Source of the DNA: JAFAXD01 sp963816775
Lineage (GTDB): Bacteria; Pseudomonadota; Alphaproteobacteria; Rhizobiales; Xanthobacteraceae
NCBI GenBank assembly: GCA_963816775.1
Contig: CAWFLX010000010.1
Coordinates: forward strand, 62,001-126,000
Direction: 5' to 3'
Length of the DNA stretch: 64,000 bases
The translations under genes and the position numbers were made by a program. Below the pieces are notes generated by a model. It ran no database searches, had not been told where the DNA came from, and worked only from the letters and a program-made list of their open reading frames with translations. Below are positions 49,006-57,732 of the stretch, in pieces (within the stretch, counting starts at the first letter, position 1; each line of letters starts with the position of its first letter).

Positions 49006-49170
49006 TCAAAGCCGGCCCAAGACAACCAATACTACGAGGATGATCAGGATGACACCGATGATACCGACGCCGCCGTGACCGTAGCCGTATCCATAGCCGC
49101 CGAAGCGGCCACTGAAGCCACCAAGCAAGAAGATGACGAGTAGGATGATGAGTATGAGTCCGATCGACAT
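49006..49170 (-). CDS. DUF3309-type small membrane protein
   Basis: A 54-residue protein starting at MSIGLILIILLVIFLLGG, with AGGAGAT upstream. Two hydrophobic stretches flank a Gly/Tyr-rich loop (FGGYGYGYGHGG), and the C-terminus IIGVILIILVVLVVLGRL is typical of the DUF3309 family of small membrane proteins in alphaproteobacteria. Such proteins are often in stress regulons; no function is established. Confidence 0.75.
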   Translation of the reverse strand: MSIGLILIILLVIFLLGGFSGRFGGYGYGYGHGGVGIIGVILIILVVLVVLGRL

Positions 49171-49249
49171 ATCTATCTCCTGTTGACTTACCGAACTCGG
49201 CGCCGCGAATAAGCTAGCGACATGCGCTCGCAAGAGCTGATTGGAACAA

Positions 49250-49378
49250 TTATTCTTGGCTCGACTTGTCGTCGTTCGGCGCTGTTCGGTCGTCCTTGTT
49301 TCTTTGGGCGTTGTCTCCTGTCTTATTCTCGGCAGGTCGTCCTTCGCGTTTCCGCTCCGGCTTCGCCTTGTTAGACAT
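49250..49378 (-). CDS. Very small hydrophilic protein (42 residues)
   Basis: A 42-residue frame with a textbook ribosome site (GGAGGATTCCA before ATG). It is nearly all charged or polar: MSNKAKPERKREGRPAENK, then TGDNAQRNKDDRTAPNDDK. This composition suggests an intrinsically disordered protein. It lies between the DUF3309 gene and the sigma-factor gene, all on the minus strand, and could belong to the same stress-responsive unit. No family recognised. Confidence 0.5.
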   Translation of the reverse strand: MSNKAKPERKREGRPAENKTGDNAQRNKDDRTAPNDDKSSQE

Positions 49379-49493
49379 TGGAATCCTCCATCAGTAGGGT
49401 GGGCGAGCGAAGTGGCGACAAAAGCCGCTGGTCAAGGGCGCTAAAATTCCAATTGAAGAACTAAGACCACGCCGTGTGAACTCGGCAGGATCG

Positions 49494-50144
49494 CTACGCC
49501 GCGCTCATGCCGGCGTTGCCCGCGACCACCGCCCGACTCGCCTGATCTGGGCCGAAATCGTCGATATCCTCAAGCGACAGCAATTCCGCAAGTGTGATGC
49601 GTGCACGGTTGACGCGGCTTTTGACGGTGCCAACGGCGCAGCGACAGATTTCAGCAGCCTCTTTGTAGGAGAAGCCAGAAGCGCCAACGAGGATTAGTGC
49701 CTCGCGCTGGCTCGCCGGCAACTTCCCAAGCGCCTGCCGAAGCTCTTGGAAATCGATGTGGCTGTGCTGTTCGGGGTAAGTCTTCAACGTTTCAGCATGC
49801 TGCCCGTTGCTGTCCTCTACCTCGCGCCGGCGCTTGCGGTACTCGGTGCGGAATGCGTTGCGCAGAATCGTGAACAGCCACGCCCGAAGGTTGGTTGCCG
49901 GCTCGAACGAGTCGATGTTCGCCAAAGCCCGCACCAGCGTCTCCTGGACGAGGTCGTCGGCGCGGTCGACATTGCCCGAGAGCGAAATCGCGAACCCGCG
50001 CAGTTGTGGCACAATCGCGAGAATGTCATCGCGCACCGAGGAATCGCAGTCTGCGCGGGAACGATTGGTGCCCATAGTCCACGTCTCTTCGTGGACGCCG
50101 CGCGATTGGATGTTGATTTGGATGGTAGTTTGAGTTGCGTGCAT
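49494..50144 (-). CDS. ECF-type sigma factor (sigma-70 family)
   Basis: A 216-residue sigma factor starting at MHATQTTIQI, with GAGGGAAG upstream; a start at MGTNRSRADC (50075) is possible. Region 2: DDLVQETLVRALANIDSFEP and NLRAWLFTILRNAFRTEYRK, region 4: LGKLPASQREALILVGASGF and AVGTVKSRVNRARITLAELL. The composition is close to the EcfG/general-stress type of alphaproteobacteria. Unlike the usual EcfG locus, no NepR anti-sigma or PhyR response regulator gene is adjacent in this window. The neighbouring CsbD, DUF883-like and trehalose-synthesis genes are typical members of such a regulon. Confidence 0.85.
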   Translation of the reverse strand: MHATQTTIQINIQSRGVHEETWTMGTNRSRADCDSSVRDDILAIVPQLRGFAISLSGNVDRADDLVQETLVRALANIDSFEPATNLRAWLFTILRNAFRTEYRKRRREVEDSNGQHAETLKTYPEQHSHIDFQELRQALGKLPASQREALILVGASGFSYKEAAEICRCAVGTVKSRVNRARITLAELLSLEDIDDFGPDQASRAVVAGNAGMSAA

Positions 50145-50442
50145 AAAACTTCCCTCATCCCGGCCCACTTATGAAATGTTGCACCGCAGCCGGGAGCAAG
50201 CTGTTCAATACTGCTCATTTGCTGTTCCATAATTTCTCAGTTTCGCAATGCACTGCAATGAGGCTTGACCAAAAGGATACAAACGCAGTCGGTACGGCGA
50301 GCCGATACGGTCGGATAGTTGGCAAGTCTCGTTTGGTTCCTAAGCCGGCAGCATTCCATTGTCGCTCGACGTCGCCCCAAAGTGCCGAGTTGCCGAAAGC
50401 CTCAATCGACCCGTCTCACGAAATTGAGTTCGATAATGCTGA
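50145..50442. other. Intergenic region upstream of the sigma-factor gene
   Basis: About 300 bases lacking a supported gene. It is A/T-richer than average. I looked for a GGAAC-type ECF promoter near the sigma-factor and stress genes and did not find a convincing one. Confidence 0.4.
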
Positions 50443-50748
50443 TTAGAAGGGGCGGTGCGACCTCCCGATAAGCCAGCCGAGACCGAGTGCGATGGCAGCA
50501 GTCGTATAGGGTCTGTTTTCGATGAAATCGCGCATCGTATCTTCGGCAGAGGTGGCGGTCATCTTGGCCGACTCGATACCGTCCTCTGCGGAGTCGATGG
50601 CTTGACCATACAAGTCTTGAATATCGCCCGCGGCTTGCTTCAGCGGGCCTTGGGCCTGTGTCTTGGCGTCGCCGGTAACGCGTCCGAGTCCTTCTTCTAC
50701 TTTGCCGCCGAGTTTTTTGGCGGCTCCGCTCAACCGATTTTCGTCCAC
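50443..50748 (-). CDS. CsbD-family stress protein with a C-terminal membrane anchor
   Basis: A 101-residue protein from a GTG start at 50748 (GGGAG upstream). The CsbD core is VDENRLSGAAKKLGGKVEEG, LGRVTGDAKTQAQGPLKQAA. The C-terminal end, RPYTTAAIALGLGWLIGRSH, is a glycine-rich hydrophobic anchor of the ElaB/DUF883 kind. CsbD proteins are abundant under general stress. It lies 50 bases after another DUF883-like gene on the same strand, probably in one operon. Confidence 0.85.
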   Translation of the reverse strand: MDENRLSGAAKKLGGKVEEGLGRVTGDAKTQAQGPLKQAAGDIQDLYGQAIDSAEDGIESAKMTATSAEDTMRDFIENRPYTTAAIALGLGWLIGRSHRPF

Positions 50749-50797
50749 AGGGATGCTCCCAATCAGCAGGTTATTCTCGACGATCTTGTGTTGGCGT

Positions 50798-51217
50798 TTA
50801 CGCGGACCCGCGCCTATTGGCTGGCCTTGACGCGGCGCTAACGCCTGCGCCAGCAATCCCGATCAAAACTCCTACGCCTATGGCGATCCCAAGAGTGACC
50901 AGCGGGCGATGCTCCACCTCGCTGGCAATCCGGTGCAACGCATCGTTGCCGATTTTGCCGCCAAACTTGACGGTTTGTTTGGCGGCACGCATGGCCTTGT
51001 CGCCGGCCAGGCGCCGGCCGCCACTAAAGCGATCGACGATTTCACTTACGGCCGGGGCAACTGTGTCACCGATTTGATCGCCGGCAGCAGATATCCCAGC
51101 CGAGGCACGCCGGCCGGCTGTTCGGCCGGTTCGTTCCAGCTCGTTCTCAAGAGCATGTAAGCGGCCCTCGAGGTCAGAAATGTTGCGCGCGAACTCGGAT
51201 CTGCGATGGTGAAACAT
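50798..51217 (-). CDS. DUF883/ElaB-like membrane-anchored protein
   Basis: A 139-residue protein starting at MFHHRRSEFARNISDLEGRL, preceded by GGAGACCTGCCC. A helical, coiled-coil-like N-terminal half (ALENELERTGRTAGRRASAG) is followed by VAPAVSEIVDRFSGGRRLAG and a C-terminal anchor, PLVTLGIAIGVGVLIGIAGA. This is the arrangement of small inner-membrane-anchored ElaB/YqjD-type proteins. It probably belongs to the stress cluster with the CsbD gene. Confidence 0.7.
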   Translation of the reverse strand: MFHHRRSEFARNISDLEGRLHALENELERTGRTAGRRASAGISAAGDQIGDTVAPAVSEIVDRFSGGRRLAGDKAMRAAKQTVKFGGKIGNDALHRIASEVEHRPLVTLGIAIGVGVLIGIAGAGVSAASRPANRRGSA

Positions 51218-51355
51218 GGGCAGGTCTCCTTCGAGGGGCGAGCTGGTCGATGCAAATCCTTCCGGACGAACAGGCCCAGGGTTCTTGAACGCCTGGCAGA
51301 GCGGGAAGAAAGTTCGGTCCGGCAATCCGCGCCGGACCGTCATGGCTCGCTACCG

Positions 51356-51712
51356 TCAGTAGTTGTTGTAGTATCCGTAGTTGGCAGGCCCGCGGCCGTA
51401 CCCGTAGCGGGGACCACCGCCGTAGTAGCTTTGCCTGTAATATCCCGGGTTACCGTATTGACCATAGGCTGCCGCTCCGGCCACCGCACTGGCGACCCCC
51501 AAGATGCTGAGCGCGACGCCCGCGTCGTTATTGCGATAATAGCGACCGCTATTACCGCGATATCGAACATCGCTCACCGCGGATGGAGCCAATTCTTTGA
51601 CAACCGCTGAGCTCGACGACACCGGACTGGCCCACGACGGGGTAACCGCGCCGAGAGCGAGTGCACCGGCGGTTGCGATGACGACCGCGCACTTCGTGAT
51701 TTGCTTATTCAT
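51356..51712 (-). CDS. Secreted Tyr/Gly-rich protein of unknown function
   Basis: A 118-residue protein with GAAAGGATACGACT before MNKQITKCAVVIATAGALAL, a signal peptide with cleavage after TPSWAS. The mature part carries RYRGNSGRYYRNNDAG, a glycine-zipper-like stretch VALSILGVASAVAGAAAYGQ and a Tyr/Gly-rich tail (YYGGGPRYGYGRGPANYGYY). No family assigned. Similar proteins occur in envelope-stress clusters. Confidence 0.7.
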   Translation of the reverse strand: MNKQITKCAVVIATAGALALGAVTPSWASPVSSSSAVVKELAPSAVSDVRYRGNSGRYYRNNDAGVALSILGVASAVAGAAAYGQYGNPGYYRQSYYGGGPRYGYGRGPANYGYYNNY

Positions 51713-52058
51713 AGTCGTATCCTTTCGTTCTTTGCGCGCCGTTTCGGGCGGCAAATCTCTCGTTCGTCACCCATGACGTAACGAGGAGCGCTGCTAGCAA
51801 ACGATGATGAGCGTCGAATTGCGTCGGCTCTGGCTCGTCGCCAATTTAACGGTCAGGTCGTCGTCACCCTGACGCCGCGGATCGCGGCCAAGACAGCCTT
51901 CCGCTTTTTCGTCTTTTTCGAGGAAGGAGCCCTACCGAAAACAACGCGCCAAAAGCCTTTCCGTTCCAAATTCTTTGATACGCAATCGTGTTACAGAGTG
52001 TTCATGCTGCACAATAGCGATTACCCCGAGTGTCACCATCACGACGTCACTTCGAGAG
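51713..52058. other. Region without a supported gene
   Basis: About 346 bases between the Tyr/Gly-rich protein's start and the stop of the RlpA-like gene, both on the minus strand, so it should contain a promoter for the former. Short runs of T and a plus-strand frame from 51975 were looked at and judged shadows of the RlpA-like gene. Confidence 0.4.
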
Positions 52059-52424
52059 TCATCTGGGGAACGCCGATTTGACCGGCATGGACAACACGGT
52101 CAGGTCGACCGGAGCGAGATCGGAAAAGCCCAGTTGGCTGGCGTCGGCAGGAGCCAAATCGATCACCCGGCCACGGAGGAAAGGACCGCGGTCGTTGATA
52201 CGCACCGTGATCGAGCGGCCATTGTCCGTATTGGTAACCTGCACCATGGTGCCGAACGGCAGGGTGCGATGGGCGGCGGTGTGAGCGCCAGAATTCTGCT
52301 GCTCGCCGCTCGCCGTGTCGCCGCCGCTATAGACCGACGCAGTGCCGGATTCAGCATAGGCCGCGGCAGCGCCTGACGTGAGGAAAAGCCCGGTGAGGAA
52401 CGACGCCAATAGCCGCTGAGTCAT
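52059..52424 (-). CDS. RlpA-like double-psi beta-barrel protein
   Basis: A 121-residue secreted protein with signal MTQRLLASFLTGLFLTSGAA. The domain has GTASVYSGGDTASGEQQNSG, AAHRTLPFGTMVQVTNTDNG and the conserved INDRGPFLRGRVIDLAPADA with the catalytic-type Asp, ending in LGFSDLAPVDLTVL. RlpA proteins cleave naked peptidoglycan glycan strands or bind it at the septum; this is a short form with only the DPBB domain and no SPOR domain. It stands alone on the minus strand. Confidence 0.85.
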   Translation of the reverse strand: MTQRLLASFLTGLFLTSGAAAAYAESGTASVYSGGDTASGEQQNSGAHTAAHRTLPFGTMVQVTNTDNGRSITVRINDRGPFLRGRVIDLAPADASQLGFSDLAPVDLTVLSMPVKSAFPR

Positions 52425-52561
52425 TTGAAAACCTCGTAGCCGAGCCCTACCGCAACGCGACGGTTGGAAAGGCGCGGCTCATTGTTGAACGTGAAGCTGT
52501 GCGATTGGCCGGAAGATCAAGATGTGGTCTTGCGGCGGATGCGCTCGATGCGAGGCAACGA

Positions 52562-52867
52562 CTACCAGCGTCGCCCCCAACCTCTCCCCCAGCCGCTGCT
52601 CCAGCCGCCACCACCACGAACGAGCCTGATGACGAGGAGGAGCAACACTGCCCCGATAGTGGCGTTTATGATCGCTGCGACAAGGCCCAAGCCGAGGTGA
52701 ATGCCGAGTTGTGGCAGCAGCCATCCGCCGATGAGGGCTCCAACGATTCCGATGACGAGATCGCCGATGAGTCCAAAGCCGGTGCCTTGCACGAAATGAC
52801 CTGCCAACCATCCGGCAATGAGGCCGACCAAAAGTATGATGAGGAGACTTTCACCCGACATTGACAT
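52562..52867 (-). CDS. GlsB/YeaQ/YmgE-type small membrane protein
   Basis: A 101-residue protein starting MSMSGESLLIILLVGLIAGW (GGAG 8 bases upstream; an ATG 6 bases later is also possible). Three hydrophobic helices with glycine motifs follow: LIGDLVIGIVGALIGGWLLP and VAAIINATIGAVLLLLVIRL, then a Gly/Trp/Arg-rich tail. This is the transglycosylase-associated/YeaQ family of small inner-membrane proteins tied to stress. The Gly/Trp tail (GGGGWSSGWGRGWGRRW) is longer than in common members. Confidence 0.85.
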   Translation of the reverse strand: MSMSGESLLIILLVGLIAGWLAGHFVQGTGFGLIGDLVIGIVGALIGGWLLPQLGIHLGLGLVAAIINATIGAVLLLLVIRLVRGGGGWSSGWGRGWGRRW

Positions 52868-53583
52868 CTTCGCGCGCTCCACGTTGAGATTGAGCTGGAC
52901 TGTCCTCACCGAGGCCGCGCGTGAAGGTCAATTGCTCGGTAGAAGAGAACGCCAATCTGAGCTTGATGCTACGCCTCCCAACAGCAGGCCGCTGTACGGA
53001 ATTGCTCACGCCGGGAGAGCGCTTGCGATCGGTTCGGGCAAGTTGCTGACCCTTGGCCACGATCAATGGATGTATCTGTTACGGCGCTGGTTTCGTCTAC
53101 CAGGCAGCGTGTCGGCATCCAGTCCGGGATTGTGAAAGCGTTAGCCAGATGATCGGGGCTTCGACGTGTTCCGAACGAGGCCACCGGACCGAGTGACGGC
53201 CCCAGCCTTGGGGGTGGGGGCGGCCAGGGCCGTCGAGCCTCGAAAGGGGGACGCCTTTGTCGGCTGTGAAAGAGGATAACCTGATCTTGTCTGTCCCCGT
53301 TGGCCTCTTTTGACCATGCCCTCGCATTTCGAGAAGCGACCCCACTTGCGGGCTGGCAGGCCTAGGCTTCTCAGTTGAGCGGTATTGAACAGATTTATTG
53401 TGATCGCTATCTGAAGTTACTGCTAAATCGAAGACTTCGCGGATCAGTGGCGCTACATGGCCGCGCGGGAATGTAGGCACCTTAGGTTGTCGGCCGCTTT
53501 ATTTTTCCTATTGTGATCCCGCGCGATGTTCCGAACGCTCCGCTTGTAGACGATGTGTGCAATCGCGCTTGGGAAGGATTGAC
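52868..53583. other. Long region without a recognised gene
   Basis: About 716 bases. The best frame is minus-strand 53097-53480 (127 codons), which has no recognised family, a poor ribosome site and unusual composition, so it is not called. The right end includes the ribosome site AAGGATTGAC of the next gene. No repeat or terminator was recognised. Confidence 0.4.
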
Positions 53584-53754
53584 ATGACGAAAACCACCAA
53601 AGAAAGCTATTGGCAGGGACGCGCAGAAGCTTTTCGCGCAATGGCTGAACAGACAAGCGACCCCGATTCCAGGTCCATCGCATTCGACATCGCCACCGAC
53701 CTTGAAAAATTGGGAAAGGCCGTAGGCGAGCTAAGTCGGCGTGGCACGAAATAG
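53584..53754 (+). CDS. Small helical protein of unknown function
   Basis: A 56-residue protein with AAGGATTGAC before ATG. It reads MTKTTKESYWQGRAEAFRAM, AEQTSDPDSRSIAFDIATDL, EKLGKAVGELSRRGTK: polar, helical and soluble. Its form recalls small stress-related proteins of this bacterial group that share Tyr-x-x-Arg-Ala patterns, but no family is assigned. It stands on the plus strand between two minus-strand genes. Confidence 0.55.
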   Translation: MTKTTKESYWQGRAEAFRAMAEQTSDPDSRSIAFDIATDLEKLGKAVGELSRRGTK

Positions 53755-53954
53755 CGTGTGTGTCGAAGCCATCAAGGAGCGCACCACCACAGTGATTTGC
53801 CAGCGGGGCAACAGGCCTCCCGCAGCGCTCATAAAGCCAAACGGCGTCATGCCCTGATTATGACAGGCCTACGGTCGGCATCCGAACGAAGAAGAAGTCA
53901 GACCGTGCCACGGGATCAGCGACGAGATCCCCATGTTTGGCGCCAGCGGCATCG
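53755..53954. other. Short intergenic region
   Basis: 200 bases between the small plus-strand gene and the end of the glycosyltransferase gene. Convergent stops; no hairpin with T-run was recognised. Confidence 0.4.
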
Positions 53955-55115
53955 TTAAGTGTTGGGACCAGCAGCCGTCGTTTCGGCAGCGCTGCGCGCT
54001 TGATCGCCGCGAAGGCCTCCTCCATTCAAACGTCTTCCCGGTACCGGTCGGGGCAGCGGCACGGTCGTTGCGCGCCCTGACATCGACGGTTGTTCGAGCA
54101 GCGAACGGTAGAGCGCAACATAGTCGGTAGCCATACGCGCGGACGAAAATCGTTGCTCGAACCGTCGTCGAACGGCATGACGATCGAGCGCGAGTACCTG
54201 CGGCAGCATCCTTACCGCTTCCTCCATCGTGTCAACGACGGCGCCGGTGACGCCCTGGTCGATGATTTCCGGAACGGAGCCCTGTCGGAATGCAAGGACA
54301 GGTGTACCGCACGCCATCGCCTCGATCATGACCAACCCGAATGGCTCCGGCCAATCGATCGGGAACAAAAGCGCCAGCGCCTCGCCCAGGAATTCGGCCT
54401 TGCCGTGCTCATCGATTTCGCCGATGAACTCGACCCCCGGATCGCTCAGCAGTGGAGCGATCTGTTCGCGGAAAAAAGTTTCGTCGACCTTGTCGACTTT
54501 GGCGGCGATCTTCAGGGGGAGGCCGAGCGCACGTGCTATCAAAATGGCCCGCTCAGGCCGCTTCTCGGGCGAGATTCGGCCGAGAAAGGCCACGTAGCCG
54601 CCGCGCGGATTGTAATTTGGCTTGTGCAAAGTCGTGGGAATACCATGGTGCACGGTCGCAACGACGTTGGCATTGGCGATCGGCCGTCGTTGGCCATCTG
54701 AGACTGTCACCAGCGGCATCTCACTGAAGCCGAGGTAGAGCGGCTTGAGATCGGGAAGGTCTTGACGGCCGTGAAGCGTTGTCACCGTCCGGTCGGCCAT
54801 CGGGCGAAACAGCGGGAAATGAAACTGATCGATATGGAAATGCAAAATATCAAATTCATCAGCGAGCCGACGTACCCTGTCGAGCATCAGCATGTAATAG
54901 GGGGTTGGGTCGCGCACATTGGCGTCGAGACGCAAAGCGGTGGACGCACAGCCAACGAGCCCGGCAGCGGTGATAGAATCCGCGGTCGCAAACAGCGTCA
55001 CATCGTGACCAAGGCGAACCAATTCATCCGTGAGATAGGAAACAATTCGCTCGGTTCCACCATAAAGTCGCGGCGGCACACTCTCCATAAGCGGCGCGAT
55101 TTGCGCAATTTTCAT
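53955..55115 (-). CDS. Glycosyltransferase, GT4 family
   Basis: A 386-residue cytoplasmic glycosyltransferase starting MKIAQIAPLMESVPPRLYGG. GT-B fold features: GGTERIVSYLTDELVRLGHD, ILHFHIDQFHFPLF and TTLHGRQDLPDLKPLY in the first half, the central GGYVAFLGRISPEKRPERAI, and WPEPFGLVMIEAMACGTPVL with the Glu-x7-Glu motif of the nucleotide-sugar site. No membrane segment is seen. Its role may be in a surface or compatible-solute glycan. It lies with otsA on the same strand, though 739 bases apart, so it may be part of the same stress-response set. Confidence 0.9.
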   Translation of the reverse strand: MKIAQIAPLMESVPPRLYGGTERIVSYLTDELVRLGHDVTLFATADSITAAGLVGCASTALRLDANVRDPTPYYMLMLDRVRRLADEFDILHFHIDQFHFPLFRPMADRTVTTLHGRQDLPDLKPLYLGFSEMPLVTVSDGQRRPIANANVVATVHHGIPTTLHKPNYNPRGGYVAFLGRISPEKRPERAILIARALGLPLKIAAKVDKVDETFFREQIAPLLSDPGVEFIGEIDEHGKAEFLGEALALLFPIDWPEPFGLVMIEAMACGTPVLAFRQGSVPEIIDQGVTGAVVDTMEEAVRMLPQVLALDRHAVRRRFEQRFSSARMATDYVALYRSLLEQPSMSGRATTVPLPRPVPGRRLNGGGLRGDQARSAAETTAAGPNT

Positions 55116-55388
55116 GTGTTTGACCCCAGGGGACCGGCGGAGCCACACCTAGACGTGCGGACTGATCGGCGTCTGAGCAAAATTGCTCACGCAGTGGCTC
55201 CCATCCTCGCGGCCGCCCACGCCGAGCGAATCGAGACGCCCGTTCGCATCCGCGGCGTGCCTCTCGCATATCAAGAGGTGAATGTGAGCAATTTTGAGCA
55301 GATCGTCACTCAATAGTCCTGCAATTTGAATACTGACCAAAGGGAGTGGCGAGCGAAAGTGTCTGCTGTCCACGAAAGGTCGTATGAC

Positions 55389-55667
55389 ATGTTCACGGCA
55401 AATCAGTACCGCGCGAAAGCAGCCGAATACAGAGAACATTTAAACGCTTCGCGTTCGCCCGCAGAGACCAGCCAATTTCGCAATCTGGAGCAGACTTATA
55501 CAATCCTAGCCGACAACGAAGACTGGCTCGTGCTCAATGCTGGCAAAATCGTGCCGGCGTCGGACTACGACATCATACCGACGCGGGAAGAAGAGCAGGA
55601 CAAGCCTGTCGGCCCCGCCAAGCACGACGAGCGTATTCTGCGCTGCCTAGCCGCTTGGGGGGTCTGA
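55389..55667 (+). CDS. Small protein of unknown function
   Basis: A 92-residue protein from ATG at 55389 (AAGGTCGTATGAC before it); an earlier ATG at 55326 lacks a ribosome site. It begins MFTANQYRAKAAEYREHLNA and continues SRSPAETSQFRNLEQTYTIL, a helical pattern shared by small proteins in Bradyrhizobium-type genomes as I recall it. It has no signal peptide. It lies between two minus-strand genes. Confidence 0.65.
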   Translation: MFTANQYRAKAAEYREHLNASRSPAETSQFRNLEQTYTILADNEDWLVLNAGKIVPASDYDIIPTREEEQDKPVGPAKHDERILRCLAAWGV

Positions 55668-55854
55668 ACGAGCGGGGCGCCATGAAATAAGCGGCCGAAT
55701 GGCGTCACGTCGCATATTGACGTGAAAATTTCATGATCGAGTCTCAAGCCCCACCCTCCGCAACCCTCGGGTCAAGCCCGAACCGGCCTTGTCTCCAAGC
55801 GTCTCCATCAACGTCCTCGCAGCGCGTGCCGCTAAGCGGCTTGCTCGCCCCCGG
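55668..55854. other. Short intergenic region
   Basis: 187 bases between the small plus-strand gene and the end of otsA (minus strand). No supported feature. Confidence 0.4.
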
Positions 55855-57330
55855 TCAGTGTCGGACGATCTGGAGGGGGCTGCGCGGCGCCGCACCCGCG
55901 AAAGCAGGGCCCGGATGGATTCCATCCTGGGGGCGGGCGGGGAGTGTCGTGCTCGGCAACACTTCGTTTTGCCCCAGCGCGATCAGGAAGTGCTGACCCC
56001 ATGCATGGACATCGTTGTCGGAAATGATTCGAAAGAGCGCCGCGTGTCGCTGGCGGCGTTCCACAAGGCTCATGGTCAGTGCGCGCTCAATGGCTGCGCC
56101 GACCGCTTCCGGATCGTACGGATTGACCAGCAACGCGGCGTGGAATTCAGCCGCGGCCCCCGCGAAACGCGACAGGATGAGTACACCCGGGTCGTCCGCA
56201 TCCTGCGCCGCAACGAATTCCTTGGCGACCAGGTTCATGCCATCACGCAGCGGCGTCACCAGCGCCATGCGCGCCGACCGGTAGAGGCCAGCCAACACGG
56301 TCCGGCTGTAGGTCCAATTCACATAGCGAATGGGCGTCCACGACGCCTCGCCGTAGGTGGCGTTGATGCGCCCCGCGGTGGAACCGAGCTGGCGCTCCAT
56401 CTCCGTGTACTCGGCGATCTCCGAGCGACTCTTGGGCGCGATCTGCAGATAGGTGACCAGCCCGGCCCAATCCGGATGGGCTTGCAGGAAACGCTCGAAT
56501 GCCTCCATTCGCAGCGGCAGACCCTTCGAGTAATCGAGCCGATCGACGCCGATCATCATGATATGGCCTGAAAGGCTTTCCAGCACGTTCTTCACGAACG
56601 GCAAGTGCACGGCGCGCCGCGCCAACCGATTGAATTCGGCCGTTTCGATGCTGATCGGGAAGGCCTCGACGCGCACGCGGCGATCCGCGGCGTCGAACGT
56701 GTGCGGATCGATCTTGATTGCCCGACATTCGTGCTCGAGATAGCGCGCGAAATTGCCGGCATCGTTCTTGGTCTGAAAGCCGACCAGATCGTAGTGGACC
56801 ATGGTTCCGATCAGACGTTCGTGGTTCGGAAGCGCTGTCAACATCTCGGTCGGCGGAAATGGAATATGCAGAAAGAACCCAATCCGGTTGCGGTGCCCGC
56901 GTTCGCGCAACATTTTGGCGAGCGGCATCAGGTGGTAATCGTGAACCCAAACCACATCATCAGGCCGAATGAATTTGTGCAGCTCGCTCGCGAAATGCTC
57001 GTTGACCCGCATGTAGCCGGAGAGATCGCGGCGGGAAAACTCGGCGAGGTCCAGCCGATAGTGCAGGATCGGCCACAGCACTCGATTGGCAAAGCCGTTG
57101 TAATATTCGTCGTAATCTTCCCGAGTCAGATCGGTAACGATGTAGGAAACGCCGGCTTGTTCTAGTGTCAGGCTTGATCGGATTTCTTTCGTCGCGACGC
57201 GTCCGCTCCATCCGAACCAGACACCCGCATGTCGCTTCAAGACGGCACGCATGGCCACCGCGAGGCCGCCTGCCTGTGCGTCGCGAGTTGGAAGCGCAAC
57301 GCGATTGGAAACGACTATCAGCCGCGCCAA
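55855..57330 (-). CDS. otsA: Trehalose-6-phosphate synthase
   Basis: A GT20 enzyme that joins UDP-glucose and glucose-6-phosphate to trehalose-6-phosphate in the cytoplasm. The start is a TTG at 57330 with a strong GGAGG site 7 bases upstream, giving MARLIVVSNRVALPTRDAQA and 491 residues; the frame is open further upstream without a ribosome site. Motifs: AVLKRHAGVWFGWSGR, DDVVWVHDYHLMPLAKMLRE (with the catalytic His-Asp region), GFFLHIPFPPTEMLTALPNH, DRLDYSKGLPLRMEAFERFL, PLRDGMNLVAKEFVAAQDA and LVNPYDPEAVGAAIERALTM. The phosphatase gene (otsB) is not adjacent in the window. The gene fits the stress cluster around the sigma factor. Confidence 0.93.
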   Translation of the reverse strand: MARLIVVSNRVALPTRDAQAGGLAVAMRAVLKRHAGVWFGWSGRVATKEIRSSLTLEQAGVSYIVTDLTREDYDEYYNGFANRVLWPILHYRLDLAEFSRRDLSGYMRVNEHFASELHKFIRPDDVVWVHDYHLMPLAKMLRERGHRNRIGFFLHIPFPPTEMLTALPNHERLIGTMVHYDLVGFQTKNDAGNFARYLEHECRAIKIDPHTFDAADRRVRVEAFPISIETAEFNRLARRAVHLPFVKNVLESLSGHIMMIGVDRLDYSKGLPLRMEAFERFLQAHPDWAGLVTYLQIAPKSRSEIAEYTEMERQLGSTAGRINATYGEASWTPIRYVNWTYSRTVLAGLYRSARMALVTPLRDGMNLVAKEFVAAQDADDPGVLILSRFAGAAAEFHAALLVNPYDPEAVGAAIERALTMSLVERRQRHAALFRIISDNDVHAWGQHFLIALGQNEVLPSTTLPARPQDGIHPGPAFAGAAPRSPLQIVRH

Positions 57331-57555
57331 TATCGGTCCTCCCAATTCCGCTAAAGAAGCCGAGTCAACCTTCGCACCGCAACAGAATCCTGACTGTGCA
57401 AAAAAGCTCACATGAGCGATCGATTAAATATGTTCCCTTCTGACTTGAGCGACGCTGTTGAATTGGAGAGTGCACCGTCTTGAAGTGAGCAATATTGATC
57501 AGACCCTTCCCGACTTCGGTACGATATTCCCGAGGGGCTCGTCGGACTGATTTCT

Positions 57556-57732
57556 ATGGACCTCATTATGCGGCGTGATTGTCCCAAGTGCGGCGCGGAA
57601 CTGGTCACCTCGCGCGCCATGCCCGACAAGCCGGACTTCGAACGGCGCACCTTCCAATGCGTTAGGTGCGGAGATGAAGCCTATTCCGCACGGTTAGGCC
57701 GCCTCGGTTGGGCTCGTCTCGCGCGACTGTGA
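57556..57732 (+). CDS. Small zinc-ribbon protein (58 residues)
   Basis: A 58-residue frame beginning MDLIMRRDCPKCGAELVTSR and continuing AMPDKPDFERRTFQCVRCGD, so two Cys-x-x-Cys knuckles (C9/C12 and C35/C38) set up a zinc ribbon. The end is basic (ARLGRLGWARLARL). No strong ribosome site is seen before ATG. It lies 26 bases before the GGDEF/EAL gene start. Too short for routine calling, but the cysteine spacing and coding-like codon use support it. Role unknown; such ribbons occur in small nucleic-acid-binding proteins. Confidence 0.6.
   Translation: MDLIMRRDCPKCGAELVTSRAMPDKPDFERRTFQCVRCGDEAYSARLGRLGWARLARL

Noticed and set aside
53097..53480. 127-codon minus-strand frame in the long gap at 53 kb
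   Set aside because: No recognisable motif, no ribosome site and odd composition; possibly decayed sequence, but not supportable.
48000..53600. GGAAC-type ECF (EcfG) promoters
   Set aside because: Checked by eye upstream of the stress genes; only partial matches far from start codons were seen, not good enough to list.
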